This document shows positions 41,409 through 49,997 of a stretch of DNA of 64,000 nt, piece by piece; within the stretch, counting starts at the first letter, position 1; each line of letters begins with the position of its first letter. The notes under the pieces were generated by a model, which was not told the origin of the DNA, ran no database searches, and worked only from the letters and a program-made list of their open reading frames with translations. The translations under genes and the position numbers were made by a program. Source of the stretch: a bacterium HR11 (GTDB lineage Bacteria > Acidobacteriota > HRBIN11); NCBI GenBank assembly GCA_002898535.1, contig BEHN01000006.1:1-64000 (forward strand), in the 5' to 3' direction.

Positions 41409-41623
41409 GGCGGGGCGGAAGGTTCGTCCATTGTCCTGTAACTGACGATTTGTCCCTCGTCATCGACTTCGAATTGCATAACTTTCATTCCAACAACCAT
41501 CTCTATGACCCACCGGCCATCGGCCCTTTCTGCTCGGCGGGGGAAAACAAACAGGGACCAGCCCATTCGCTCCAAAAATTGGCGCACGACTTCCGACGCC
41601 TCGCCAGCACTGCGGACTGCCAT
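41405..41623 (-). CDS. Small conserved-looking partner of the PaREP1-like gene
   Basis: This 72-residue protein starts at ATG 41623 behind GGAGGG. It has segments VVRQFLERMGWSLFVFPRRA and DGRWVIEMVVGMKVMQFEVD, a mixed alpha/beta pattern without membrane helices. I do not recognise the family. The ATGA overlap with the PaREP1-like gene shows coupling, so the pair might be a toxin-antitoxin-like or regulatory unit; that is inference. An in-frame ATG 41674 exists upstream but has no clear ribosome site. Confidence 0.6.
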   Translation of the reverse strand: MAVRSAGEASEVVRQFLERMGWSLFVFPRRAERADGRWVIEMVVGMKVMQFEVDDEGQIVSYRTMDEPSAPP

Positions 41624-41685
41624 TGTACCCTCCGAGATTCGGGGATAGCGATCGAGATAGGTTAGCCACCCCACCGAATGGCAAG

Positions 41686-41750
41686 CGGGGCTTTTCCCAT
41701 TCGCCGTATGCTATTTACTGTTCGCCATTCACCGTCTGCTATGCTCAAAA
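41686..41750. repeat. ATTCGCC-type heptamer repeat in the 41624-41869 gap
   Basis: CCATTCG/CCGTATG/CTATTTA/CTGTTCG/CCATTCA/CCGTCTG/CTATGCT run at 7-bp period from about 41696. No gene is seen in the gap. A transcript leaving the 41405-41623 gene upstream would cross it. Confidence 0.65.
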
Positions 41751-41869
41751 CCCAAAACTCAGCGCCCCGGCCCTCGGCGATGAGTTTCGTCGGGCACTCT
41801 ACATTATAGGTCATGGGGCCTCTTCCGGGGCAAAGCGTAAAGCGCATAGAGTACTTGCTCTTGGCCACT

Positions 41870-43219
41870 TTACGACCGGACGACGCCCATCGTCAGGACG
41901 GCCGCCAAGACGACTAAGACGGCATTCAGCTCGTAGGCCGTCGCCAGGCCCCGGGACCGCAAGGTATGCCCCAGGAAGGATTCCAAAAAATTGGCGACCG
42001 CCACGGCGACGATCATCCAAGGCACCCAGGCGACCGGGAGGCCCCAGAGCCCGGCGCCCAAGCCGACGAGGCCGGCCCCGGCGGCCAAGCCGGCGGCCGT
42101 CCCGACGACGGAAACGGCCCCCGGCGTGCCGACCGGGACCGAACGACCGGCCCACCAGAGGAAGGCCGCGCCGCCGAGGCCCTTCCCGACCTCGCTGGCG
42201 ACCGTATCCATCAGACCGGCCGCGTAGGCCGCCACGAGGCCGGCGGCGATCCAGGCCCGATGGTCGGACGGGGCCAGGGCCCACCAGACCGTTAGGAGGG
42301 CCGGCAGGCCCGCCTTGGCGACGGCGCTCCGCCAGTCCCGGGGCGACTCGGCCAGGCCCCGGGCCGCCTTCACGTCCCGCGCCCATCGGGTCGCCAGGCT
42401 TCCGCCGACGAAGAGGGCCAGCAGGAGCAAGTAGGCCCGCCATCCGCCGGCCAGGAACGTCACGACCCCGACGACCCAACCGGACCAGAACCCCGAGGCG
42501 CTGACCCAGCCGAGGCTCCAGGCCGTGCCGCCGATGACCCAGTTGAGGCCCAGGGCCAAAAGGACCTGGGCGACCGAGGGCGTCCAGGCGAGGTCGTCCC
42601 AAGGGACGTGGTAGGCCATATAGAGCAAGGCCCCGGCGCTCAGGGGGATCGTCAGGTTGTCGTTCAGCCGCAGGTCCAGGGCCTCCAGGACGGCCGTCAG
42701 GAGGCTCACGGCCAGGGGGGTCCACAGGAAGAAGGCCGCCTCGTCCCGCAGGGGCAGGCCCGTCGGGACCCGGCCGCCGGTCGTCCACATCAGCAGGGCC
42801 CAGCTCCCCAGAAAGGCCCCCCCGACGTAGGCCAGACTGCCTTCGACGGTCTTCCTGGGGTTCCACGGCCATCGAACCCGCCCGACCCAGGGTCCCGTCA
42901 GGCCGGCCAGGCCGTCCCCGAAGGCCATCATCGCCCAGGCGGCGGCGACGACGTAGGGATGGGTCCCAAAGACCAGGATCAGCAAGAGGACCGACAGCGG
43001 GTAGGCGATAATCCCGATGGGGACCCGGCCCAGGGTCTGTTCATCGGACCGATAGAGGTAGCGACCCCACAACCTCGGCAGAAGCCATACGTTATGGGCC
43101 AAGGCGGCCAGGGCACACAGGGCCGCCTGCCAGGGCGTCAGGTACCGAAGCAGGAGCGCGAAAAGGCCCATCGCCATGTGGACCAGCTTGCGTATGACGT
43201 CTCGACGATGCTCTTGCAT
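41870..43219 (-). CDS. VTE5-like kinase and DUF92 (VTE6-like) fusion
   Basis: This 449-residue membrane protein joins two families. Residues of about 1-190 resemble CTP-dependent dolichol/phytol kinases (VHMAMGLFALLLRYLTPW, MMAFGDGLAGLTG, RKTVEGSLA). Residues of about 200-445 resemble DUF92/VTE6 (GGTAWSLGWVSASGFWSGW, GLMDTVASEVGKGLGG, AVSVVGTAAGLAAG and NFLESFLGHTL). VTE5 and VTE6 phosphorylate phytol successively in plants, and bacterial fusions probably phosphorylate an isoprenoid alcohol. About twelve hydrophobic segments are visible. ATG 43219 is chosen because the longer frame to 43288 is encoded by octamer repeats. Era follows upstream on the same strand. Confidence 0.8.
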   Translation of the reverse strand: MQEHRRDVIRKLVHMAMGLFALLLRYLTPWQAALCALAALAHNVWLLPRLWGRYLYRSDEQTLGRVPIGIIAYPLSVLLLILVFGTHPYVVAAAWAMMAFGDGLAGLTGPWVGRVRWPWNPRKTVEGSLAYVGGAFLGSWALLMWTTGGRVPTGLPLRDEAAFFLWTPLAVSLLTAVLEALDLRLNDNLTIPLSAGALLYMAYHVPWDDLAWTPSVAQVLLALGLNWVIGGTAWSLGWVSASGFWSGWVVGVVTFLAGGWRAYLLLLALFVGGSLATRWARDVKAARGLAESPRDWRSAVAKAGLPALLTVWWALAPSDHRAWIAAGLVAAYAAGLMDTVASEVGKGLGGAAFLWWAGRSVPVGTPGAVSVVGTAAGLAAGAGLVGLGAGLWGLPVAWVPWMIVAVAVANFLESFLGHTLRSRGLATAYELNAVLVVLAAVLTMGVVRS

Positions 43220-43345
43220 GGGCGTTTCGGGATTCGGCCGTCCGGGAGTTCGGGAATTCGGGAGCTCGGCCGTTCGGAAAAGCCGCATCTCCGCCCCGGC
43301 CGGCCCCCAATGCCCGAGTTCCCGAACTCCCGAATTCCCGAATGG
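43220..43345. repeat. TTCGGGAG octamer repeats, inverted
   Basis: CCGGGAGTT/CGGGAATT/CGGGAGCT runs at 8-bp period at about 43238-43276. Its inverse, GAGTTCCCGAACTCCCGAAT in parts, lies at about 43314-43344, with a palindrome-capable spacer between. The array fills the gap between the era stop and the VTE5/6-like start. Confidence 0.75.
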
Positions 43346-43346
43346 C

Positions 43347-44291
43347 TCACTCCCACCGAATCCCCAGCAGGTCCAGGTCCGACGGCCGCTGACGCCACTT
43401 CTCCCGGACCCGGACCTGGAGGTCCAGGTACACGTGCTGGCCCAGGAGGGCCTCGATTTCCTGCCGGGCGCGGGTCCCGATGCGCTTCAGCATCTGGCCG
43501 CCCTGACCGATGAGGATCCCCTTCTGGGAGTCCTTCTCGACCCAGATGTCGGCATACACGACCAGGACGTGGCCCTTGTCCTCGACCTTCTGGACGTGGA
43601 CGGCCGTACAGTAAGGGACTTCCTGGCGGGTGTACTGGAAGATCTTCTCCCGAATCAGCTCGGCGATGAGAAAGCTTTCGTCGGCGTCCGTCCACTGGCC
43701 CGGCGGAAACAGGGGCGGGCTCTCGGGGAGGTACTTCAGGATCGTGCGGACGAGTTCCTCGACGTTCGTGCCCCGGAGGGCCGAGACGGGTACGATCTCC
43801 TTGAAATCCATCAACTGCCGATACCGGTCGATGACGGGCAGGACCTCCTGCTTGGGGACCCGGTCGATCTTGTTGATGATGAGGAAGACGGGCGTCTCGG
43901 CTTGGACTTCCCGGAGGAGGTTCAGGATGGGCTCGTACGGCCGATAAGCCTCCCGCTCGACGTCGATGACCCAGCCGATGAGGTCCACGTTGCGAAGGCA
44001 GGCGTAGGCGATCTGGACCATCCGCTTGTTCAGCTCAAAATGGGGCTCGTGGATGCCCGGCGTGTCCCAGAAGACGATCTGGCCCTCCGGGCGGGTCAGG
44101 ACGCCCGTGATGCGGGTCCGGGTCGTCTGAGGCTTGGGCGACACGATGGCGACCTTCCGGCCCAGGATGCGATTCAGGAGGGTCGACTTGCCGACGTTGG
44201 TCTGACCGACGAGGGAGACGATCCCGGCCCGAAAGCCGGGCGGCGGGGTCCACGTCTCCGGTACCGGGGGCTGAGATACCGCCTTCTTCAT
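43347..44291 (-). CDS. era: GTPase Era
   Basis: Era is the essential GTPase that checks 16S rRNA maturation and 30S assembly. The 314-residue protein has G1 GQTNVGKST, effector/G2 TTRTRITGV, G3 WDTPGIHEP, G4 NKID in FLIINKIDRVP and G5 VSALRG. The C-terminal KH domain has the GxxG loop in KGILIGQGGQMLKRIG. Length is normal apart from a 20-residue N-terminal tail. ATG 44291 follows GGAAGGAGAT at good spacing; the longer open frame to 44711 is spurious. It is co-directional with pncB (62 bp) and the VTE5/6-like gene. Confidence 0.96.
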   Translation of the reverse strand: MKKAVSQPPVPETWTPPPGFRAGIVSLVGQTNVGKSTLLNRILGRKVAIVSPKPQTTRTRITGVLTRPEGQIVFWDTPGIHEPHFELNKRMVQIAYACLRNVDLIGWVIDVEREAYRPYEPILNLLREVQAETPVFLIINKIDRVPKQEVLPVIDRYRQLMDFKEIVPVSALRGTNVEELVRTILKYLPESPPLFPPGQWTDADESFLIAELIREKIFQYTRQEVPYCTAVHVQKVEDKGHVLVVYADIWVEKDSQKGILIGQGGQMLKRIGTRARQEIEALLGQHVYLDLQVRVREKWRQRPSDLDLLGIRWE

Positions 44292-44353
44292 TACGGGATC
44301 TCCTTCCTGATTCGGCCATTCGGCCGAATCGCCGAACGGCGGATCGGGCATCC

Positions 44354-45715
44354 CTACGGACCGCCGCCCCGGAGCCGCTCGACCAGCTCGGTCAGGCCGG
44401 GACTCAGGTGGACCGGATAGACGGCCGGGTCCCGGAGCCGTCGGTACGGCTCGGGAAGCCGCTCCAGTTGGTCCCGCACGTACCGCTGGGTCTCGGTCAG
44501 AGACGGCAGTTCGGCGACCCAGGCGCCCTTCTCGATGTACGTCCGCAGGAGGGGCGTCCCGCCCTCGACGGGCTCGTCCTCCAGGGCGATGACGTCGTGG
44601 CTCCACAGGCCGTCCGGCCCGGCAAAGCGGTAGACCTGCTTGCGGCCCGGGAGCGTCTGCTTGCCGGGGCTCGTCTTCATCCGGGGATGCCGGGTCCGGC
44701 CCGACCGCCACTCGACGAGCTTGTAGTTGCCCGTCATGGCCGGGGCGTCCTTGGACGTCACCAGGTCGGTCCCGACGCCGAAGAGGTCGGCCGGGACGCC
44801 GGCCGTCAGGAGCTCGTCGATGATGTACTCGTTGAGGTCACCGCTGAGGACGATCTTCACATCCCGGAGGCCGGCCTCGTCGAGAATTCGACGGACTTCC
44901 CGGGTCAGGTCGGCCAGGTCCCCGCTGTCGATCCGGACGGCCCGGAAGGGGGCTCCCAGCCGGACGGCCTTGCGAGCGCCCTCGAGGGTATCGAAGGTGT
45001 CGATCAACAAAATCGTATGCTCGGGGAAGAGCCGCTGGAAGTGGCGGAAGGCCTCTTCCTCCGAGGCATGGGCCAGGACCCACGAGTGGGCCATCGTCCC
45101 CGAGACGGGAATCCCGAAGGCGAAGCCGGCCTGAAGATTTGACGTCCCGACGCACCCGCCGACGTAGGCCGCCCGGGCGGCCCAGAAGCCGGCCTCCGGG
45201 CTGTGGGCCCGCCGGAGACCGAACTCGACGACGCCCCGGCCCCGGGCCGCCTGGACGACGCGGGCGGCCTTCGTGGCGACCATCGTCTGAAAGTTGATGA
45301 CGGCCAGGATGAAGCTCTCTAAGATCTGGGCCTCCGGCAGGGGCGCCGTCACGGCCAGGACGGGCTCGTGCGGGAACACGAGGGTCCCCTCCGGGACGGC
45401 CCGCACACGGCCGGTAAACTGAAAGTGCCGCAGGTAGTCCCAGAAACCCTCCGGCAGGCGGGCAAAGTTGGGTACGGACCGGAGGTAGGCGATGGCCGCA
45501 TCGTCGAAGCGGAGATTCGTGATGTAATGGAGGGCCGTCTCGATGCCGCAGGCGACCAGGAAACCCCGGTGCGGGGGCATGTGACGGAAGCTCATCTCGA
45601 AGGTCGCCGGAAAGAACATCTCGGCTTCCCAGTAACCGGCGGCCATCGAGATCTCATAGAGGTCGACGGCCAGACACCAGTGCGGGTCGACCCAAGGGGA
45701 CTTCCAGTCACGCAT
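44354..45715 (-). CDS. pncB: Nicotinate phosphoribosyltransferase
   Basis: The enzyme joins nicotinate to PRPP in NAD salvage. The 453-residue protein has DLYEISMAAGYWEAEMFFPA and FEMSFRHMPPHRGFLVACGI, typical of the family N-terminus. EFGLRRAHSPEAG, GTSNLQAGFAFGIPVSGTMA with the catalytic-region histidine in TMAHSW, LIDTFDTLEGARKAV, and IDSGDLADLTREVRRILDEA follow. ATG 45715 is used because the upstream frame is a heptamer repeat. It is upstream of era on the same strand, and cotranscription is likely. Confidence 0.94.
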   Translation of the reverse strand: MRDWKSPWVDPHWCLAVDLYEISMAAGYWEAEMFFPATFEMSFRHMPPHRGFLVACGIETALHYITNLRFDDAAIAYLRSVPNFARLPEGFWDYLRHFQFTGRVRAVPEGTLVFPHEPVLAVTAPLPEAQILESFILAVINFQTMVATKAARVVQAARGRGVVEFGLRRAHSPEAGFWAARAAYVGGCVGTSNLQAGFAFGIPVSGTMAHSWVLAHASEEEAFRHFQRLFPEHTILLIDTFDTLEGARKAVRLGAPFRAVRIDSGDLADLTREVRRILDEAGLRDVKIVLSGDLNEYIIDELLTAGVPADLFGVGTDLVTSKDAPAMTGNYKLVEWRSGRTRHPRMKTSPGKQTLPGRKQVYRFAGPDGLWSHDVIALEDEPVEGGTPLLRTYIEKGAWVAELPSLTETQRYVRDQLERLPEPYRRLRDPAVYPVHLSPGLTELVERLRGGGP

Positions 45716-45730
45716 CGGCGATGCCTTCCT

Positions 45731-45893
45731 GGATGCAAGATACAGGATGCAAAATGCAGGATGCAAGATGCAGGATGGGGTTGCGGAATCGGGTTTCCGG
45801 TCCCGGGACCGAAGACCGGATTCCGCCATTCCATCTTGCATCCTGTATCCCGCTCCTGTACCCTGCATCCCGGATATCCTCCCATGCCGGAGG
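45731..45893. repeat. GATGCAA heptamer repeats, inverted around a spacer
   Basis: GATGCAA/GATACAG/GATGCAA/AATGCAG/GATGCAA/GATGCAG runs at 45732-45778. After a spacer come complementary units ATCTTGC/ATCCTGT/ATCCCGC...CTGCATC at 45835-45878. The spacer itself contains the inverted pair ATCGGGTTTCCGGTCCCGG and its partner. A long stem-loop of about 150 bp can form between the pncB and coiled-coil genes. Confidence 0.85.
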
Positions 45894-45900
45894 TCCCGGT

Positions 45901-46485
45901 ATGATGACCGAATGGCCGGACTGGCAGGAAATCAGCGAGCAGGCCCGCCGCGAATGGGAAAAGATCGAGGAAGACATCCGTCAGCGGGTGCAGTCCAAGT
46001 TCCAGCAGAGGCAACTCCTTCGCGAGGAGGCCGAAGACTTGGCCCTCCTGGAGGTCCCGCCCCCAATCCACCCCAACTGGATCCGACCCTTCTTCTTTCG
46101 GCCCATTTTACAGACAGACACGCTGTTTTACACACGCGGGGACTACAATATCCATCCAGACGTCCTGTTCCAATCGACCCGCCCGTGGTTGGCCCGTCTG
46201 CGTTCCATGTTCCGGAAGGTCGTCCGGTTCTTCCTGAACATCGATGCCCTGGTCGGTCAACAGGCTCGGTTCAACGACCAGCAGGTTGAACTCAACGACC
46301 GTCTGGTTCACCATACCCGCCTGCTTCACGAGCTGGTCCATCGGCTGGTCGCCGAGCTGACCCGGCTGAACCTCCAGCACCAGGAGCTGGCTCATCGGGT
46401 CCAGTGGCTGGAGGAGCAACTCGAATGGTACCGTCAGCGTCACCGGGCCCTCGAGAGCTGGCTCCGGGCGGACCGGCCCGGATGA
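45901..46485 (+). CDS. Coiled-coil protein of unknown function
   Basis: From ATG 45901 the protein has 194 residues. Residues of about 5-50 are a charged helix (EISEQARREWEKIEEDIRQR). A hydrophobic linker, PNWIRPFFFRPILQTDTLFY, lies in the middle. About 115-190 is a long heptad-like helix (RFNDQQVELNDRLVHHTRLL, HQELAHRVQWLEEQLEWY). No signal or catalytic motif is visible. Some methyltransferase and glycosyltransferase proteins carry similar coiled-coil leaders, so it may be a stand-alone version of such a segment. The gene is divergent from pncB across an inverted heptamer array. Confidence 0.6.
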   Translation: MMTEWPDWQEISEQARREWEKIEEDIRQRVQSKFQQRQLLREEAEDLALLEVPPPIHPNWIRPFFFRPILQTDTLFYTRGDYNIHPDVLFQSTRPWLARLRSMFRKVVRFFLNIDALVGQQARFNDQQVELNDRLVHHTRLLHELVHRLVAELTRLNLQHQELAHRVQWLEEQLEWYRQRHRALESWLRADRPG

Positions 46486-46495
46486 ACGGGTGGAA

Positions 46496-46631
46496 GTCGG
46501 CAAGTCGCGAATGGCGAATAGCGAGCGGCGAATGGTCTGGAGCCTGTCGGCCGGGGCCCTTATTCAACCCCGTCCCGCCGTCACGACGTCTTAGAATTTA
46601 GAAGGGCGACCCCGCGCGCCCGAGCGGGGTC
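46496..46631. repeat. GCGAATG heptamers and GACCCCGC palindrome in the 46486-46696 gap
   Basis: GTCGCGAATGGCGAATAGCG units lie at about 46503-46535 with 7-bp period. GACCCCGC-gcgcccga-GCGGGGTC lies at 46608-46631. No gene is seen in the gap. Confidence 0.7.
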
Positions 46632-46696
46632 GGGATGCAAACGGCCCATCGGCCAAATACCCGAGCCGTCGCTCATCCCGGGGAGGATACGGACCG

Positions 46697-47950
46697 ATGT
46701 CTCGGCCCGTCGAGTCGGACTATCGTCTGTGGTCTCAGAGTCTCTACCGCCGTCTCTACCAGGCCCTGACGACCATCGCCAAGCTGGAGGACACGGAGGC
46801 CATCGTCCGGTACGTCATGAACGCCCTCGTCGAGGATGCGGCCCCGCCGTACGCCATCATCACGGGGGCCCGGGCCTACCGGCGGGTCAATACCGTCTAC
46901 CGGTTATTTGCCAAGGCGGGTCAGGCCGGCCCCGTGCCCATCGGGTTTGAGGTCCCGGCGGACTACCCGCCCGTTCAGAAGGCGATCCGCCGCGGTTGGG
47001 TCCTCATGCGGGCGACGGACCCCGACTTCGACCCCCGCATCGAGGACGTCGTGGGCGTCCAGACGTATGCGGCCATCGCCCTGGGGCCCCACAAGGAGTT
47101 CCTCGTCTCCTTTACACTCCATGAGCCGGTCCCCGACGAGGAGATCATTTACGCCCTGGCGGCGATCCGGCAGGTCGCCGACATGGTCCTGCGGCATCGG
47201 GAGCTCCATGCCTTCATCGAGCAGGCCCGGGAGATCCAGCAGTCGCTCCTGCCCCGGGAGGCGCCCGACTTTCCGGGCTACGAGTTTGCCTTCCTGTCCC
47301 GGCCGGCCGAGAGCGTCGGGGGCGACGTGTACGACTTCATCCCCGTCTCCCGGGCGATCCTGGGGGTCCTGATCGCCGACGCCATCGGCCACGGCCTCCC
47401 GGCGGCCCTCCAGGCCCGGGACGTCGTCGTCGGCGTCCGGATGGGCGTCGAGGAGGACCTCAAGATCGTCCGGATGATGGAGAAGCTATCGGCCGTCCTG
47501 CGACACGTCAGTATGGGGAGCCGCTTCACGCCCGTGTTTTACGCCGAGATCGAATGGAACGGCAACGTCATTTACGTGAACGCCGGTCACGTCCCGCCGT
47601 TCATCCTGCGGGCCGACGCCGGCGCCTCGGTCCAGTTCCTGACGGTCGGGGGACCCGTCCTGGGCCTCCCGATGGAGGTCGCCTACCAGCGGTCGTTCGA
47701 GCGACTCCGACCCGGGGACTTGCTCGTCCTGTACACAGACGGCATCACGGAGACGACCAACGTGACCGGTGAAGAATTTGGGGTCCAGCGACTCGTCGAG
47801 ATCGTCCGCCGACATCGGACGGACCCGCTTCCGACCATCCTGACGCAGGTCTTCGCGGCCGTCGACGAATTTCGGGACGGCCTCCCCCAGGAGGACGACC
47901 AGACGCTGATCCTCGTCCGGAAAGTTGACAGGGGGGCGGTTCCTGATTAG
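46697..47950 (+). CDS. GAF-like domain and SpoIIE-type PP2C phosphatase
   Basis: The protein has 417 residues. Its first 165 look like a GAF-type sensory domain (YQALTTIAKLEDTEAIVRYV, RGWVLMRATDPDFD). A linker helix, AFIEQAREIQQSLLPRE, is the usual entry to SpoIIE/RsbU phosphatases. The PP2C part has ESVGGDVYDFIPVS, LIADAIGHGLPAALQA, YVNAGHVPPFIL and LVLYTDGITETTN with the metal-binding aspartates. Such enzymes dephosphorylate anti-sigma antagonists. No RsbV/RsbW gene is adjacent. Its end overlaps the promoter of the ATP synthase cluster. Confidence 0.9.
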   Translation: MSRPVESDYRLWSQSLYRRLYQALTTIAKLEDTEAIVRYVMNALVEDAAPPYAIITGARAYRRVNTVYRLFAKAGQAGPVPIGFEVPADYPPVQKAIRRGWVLMRATDPDFDPRIEDVVGVQTYAAIALGPHKEFLVSFTLHEPVPDEEIIYALAAIRQVADMVLRHRELHAFIEQAREIQQSLLPREAPDFPGYEFAFLSRPAESVGGDVYDFIPVSRAILGVLIADAIGHGLPAALQARDVVVGVRMGVEEDLKIVRMMEKLSAVLRHVSMGSRFTPVFYAEIEWNGNVIYVNAGHVPPFILRADAGASVQFLTVGGPVLGLPMEVAYQRSFERLRPGDLLVLYTDGITETTNVTGEEFGVQRLVEIVRRHRTDPLPTILTQVFAAVDEFRDGLPQEDDQTLILVRKVDRGAVPD

Positions 47951-47953
47951 CAT
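47925..47953 (+). promoter_or_regulatory. Candidate promoter of the ATP synthase cluster
   Basis: TTGACA at 47925-47930 with TAGCAT at 47948-47953 (17-bp spacing) overlaps the stop of the PP2C gene and lies about 100 bp before the first atp gene. The -35 is perfect and the -10 is four of six. Confidence 0.5.
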
Positions 47954-48055
47954 TATAGGCCCCCGCGCGGGGACATCTGCCGCACCGCATCCGCCGACAT
48001 GGACCGGCTTCGGCCGGACCTCGCGGCTGGCTACCCTGGCTTACGAGGCATCTCC

Positions 48056-48619
48056 ATGAGCAGTGGGTTGTTCTGTCTGGGGATGAGTTTGGCTCAACGG
48101 GCGACCGAGGTGGCATCCGGTGAAGCGTCGGGCGGGGGGTCCTTCCTGAGCGTCAACGGACTCGTCTTGGCCGTAGCCGTTCTGGTCGCCTTCCTATGGG
48201 GCGTCTTACGACGGGTGTACTTTCAGCCCCTCCGCCGCGTCTTGGAAGAGCGGTACCGCCTGACGCTGGGTCGCCTTCAGGAAGCCCAGGAAATCTTGAA
48301 GCAAGTCGAGCGGGAGCAAGCCCGTTACGAAGCGGCCATCCGGGAGGTTCGCCAGTATGCAAATCAACGGATGGCCGAGGCGCGGGCCGCCGCTGAAGCC
48401 CAGCGGGCGACCTTGATCGAGCAGGCCCGCCAGGAGACGCGGGCCCGGATCGAGGAGGCCCGGGCCCACCTGCAACGCCAGGCTGAACAGGCCAAGCAGG
48501 CGCTTCAACTGGAGATCGACCGATGGGCTCTGGAGGTCGTCCAGCGGATCCTCCAGCGCCCCCTGGTGCTTTCGCCAGACCAAGTCGAGCAAATCCGAGA
48601 CGAGGTCTTACGGACGTAA
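48056..48619 (+). CDS. ATP synthase b'-type subunit
   Basis: The 187-residue protein has an N-terminal membrane helix (FLSVNGLVLAVAVLVAFLWG). A long charged helix follows (EERYRLTLGRLQEAQEILKQ, MAEARAAAEAQRATLIEQAR), the standard b-subunit layout of the F0 peripheral stalk. It is followed by a second b-type gene, so this is probably the b' partner of a b/b' heterodimer. The order b'-b-delta-alpha-gamma supports this. ATG 48056 is used; ATG 48083 is possible. Homology of b subunits is weak, so the assignment rests on architecture and context. Confidence 0.8.
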   Translation: MSSGLFCLGMSLAQRATEVASGEASGGGSFLSVNGLVLAVAVLVAFLWGVLRRVYFQPLRRVLEERYRLTLGRLQEAQEILKQVEREQARYEAAIREVRQYANQRMAEARAAAEAQRATLIEQARQETRARIEEARAHLQRQAEQAKQALQLEIDRWALEVVQRILQRPLVLSPDQVEQIRDEVLRT

Positions 48620-48688
48620 GCCGTCGTCCCGGGCCGATAGGTCGGAGGGGGCGGGACGAGCCTTACAGGGTCGAAGGAGGCTAAGACG

Positions 48689-49318
48689 GTGATGGGACAC
48701 GGAACGCCATGGAGCCGACGGGTCTGGGGCTTTTGGTTCGTCCTGAGCCTCTGTCTCCTATCCAGTTCGGTGATGGCCCGGCCGGACGAGGCCCCGGCCG
48801 AGGCAGGTCCCCATTTAGGGGTCCTGCACTATGCGGGTCGGGTCATTAACTTCGGCTGCCTGGCTTTCATCCTGTACTATCTCGTCGTTCGGGTCGGCCG
48901 TCTACCGGATGCCCTCCAGACCCAACGGGAAGAGCTCCTCCGGGAGATGGAAGAGGCCCGCCAGCAAAAAGAGGCCGCCGAGGCCAAGTGGCAGGAGGTC
49001 CAAGCCCGTCTACAGGGTCTGTCCGACGAACTGGAACGTATGCGTCAGGCGGCCGAGGCCGATGCCCGGCAGGAGGCCGAGCGTATCTTGGCTGAGGCGA
49101 CAGCCGAGGTCGAGCGCCTGAAGCGCTTGGCCGAGGAGGAAATTCGCCGAGCGGCGGCCTTCGCCCGGGCGGAGGTCCAGGCTTACGTGGCCACGACCGT
49201 GGCCCGGATGGTCGAAGGCCTCCTGAGGGCCCACCTGACGCCTGAGGACCATGTCCGCCTGATCGAGGCGTCGCTGGGAAAACTGGCCGAGACGTTCGAT
49301 TCGGGCCGACGTGGATAG
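48689..49318 (+). CDS. atpF: ATP synthase subunit b
   Basis: The 209-residue protein begins with a signal-like hydrophobic segment (WGFWFVLSLCLLSSSVMA). It then has a membrane helix (VINFGCLAFILYYLVVRVG) and a long coiled-coil (LLREMEEARQQKEAAEAKWQ, EAERILAEATAEVERLKRLA). It ends RAHLTPEDHVRLIEASLGKL, close to the usual C-terminal region of b. The extra N-terminal segment resembles the cleaved leader of some bacterial and plastid b proteins. It lies between the b'-type and delta genes and should connect F1 to F0. Confidence 0.85.
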   Translation: MMGHGTPWSRRVWGFWFVLSLCLLSSSVMARPDEAPAEAGPHLGVLHYAGRVINFGCLAFILYYLVVRVGRLPDALQTQREELLREMEEARQQKEAAEAKWQEVQARLQGLSDELERMRQAAEADARQEAERILAEATAEVERLKRLAEEEIRRAAAFARAEVQAYVATTVARMVEGLLRAHLTPEDHVRLIEASLGKLAETFDSGRRG

Positions 49319-49439
49319 GACCGGCTACCCATCGTCTGATGGGGGCGGTGGGCGATGGCAAGAGACACGAGACTCGCAATCCGTCCTCCGAAAACCCTTT
49401 CCGATACCCGGCACCGAGGGCCTGACACCGAATTTTGAG

Positions 49440-49997
49440 ATGACAGCCATGCTCCGAGAAGGCATCGCTCGGCGGTATGCCCGGGCCCTGCTGGACGTCG
49501 TCTGGCCCCGGGACCTCTACGAACGAATTCACCAAGAGCTGAAGGACCTGGAAGTCCTGTTTCGGGAGCTTCCGGACCTGGTCCGGTCTCTCGAACAGCC
49601 GGGTCGGCCGATGGCAGAAAAGCGACGCATCATCGAGGAACTCGGCCGGCGGCTGGACCTGCATCCCCTGACGGTCCGGTTCCTGGAGCTGGTCGCCGAG
49701 AACCGACGGCTTCGAGATTGGTCGGCTATCCTGCGCCTCTTGGAACGTCTGTACCAGGAGGCCCAGGGCATCCAGCCCCTCCAGGTCATCACGGCCGTTC
49801 CCCTGGACGACCGTCTGCGTCGACAGGTCCGTCAGGCCCTGGAGGACCTGACAGGCCGCCGGGTCGTCATGGAGGAGCGGGTCGACCCCCGCATCCTGGG
49901 GGGCTTCATCGTCCGCATCGGTTCGGTATACTATGACGGAAGCGTCGTCGCCCAGATCCGCCAGATTCGGGACCAGCTGATGGGTACGGAGACGTGA
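49440..49997 (+). CDS. atpH: ATP synthase delta subunit
   Basis: This 185-residue OSCP/delta protein caps the F1 head and holds the b stalk. IARRYARALLDVVWPRDLYE is the family start. LRRQVRQALEDLTGRRVVME and DPRILGGFIVRIGSVYYDGS match the C-terminal signature of delta subunits. ATG 49440 gives MTAMLREG, and ATG 49449 is equally possible. The 121-bp gap before it contains no clear gene. It is followed by a repeat-filled 165-bp gap before atpA, unusual within an atp operon. Confidence 0.9.
   Translation: MTAMLREGIARRYARALLDVVWPRDLYERIHQELKDLEVLFRELPDLVRSLEQPGRPMAEKRRIIEELGRRLDLHPLTVRFLELVAENRRLRDWSAILRLLERLYQEAQGIQPLQVITAVPLDDRLRRQVRQALEDLTGRRVVMEERVDPRILGGFIVRIGSVYYDGSVVAQIRQIRDQLMGTET

Noticed and set aside
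43220-43288. 23-residue N-terminal extension of the VTE5/6-like protein
   Set aside because: It is encoded by the octamer array (RTAELPNSRTPGRPN) and precedes a well-placed ATG 43219.
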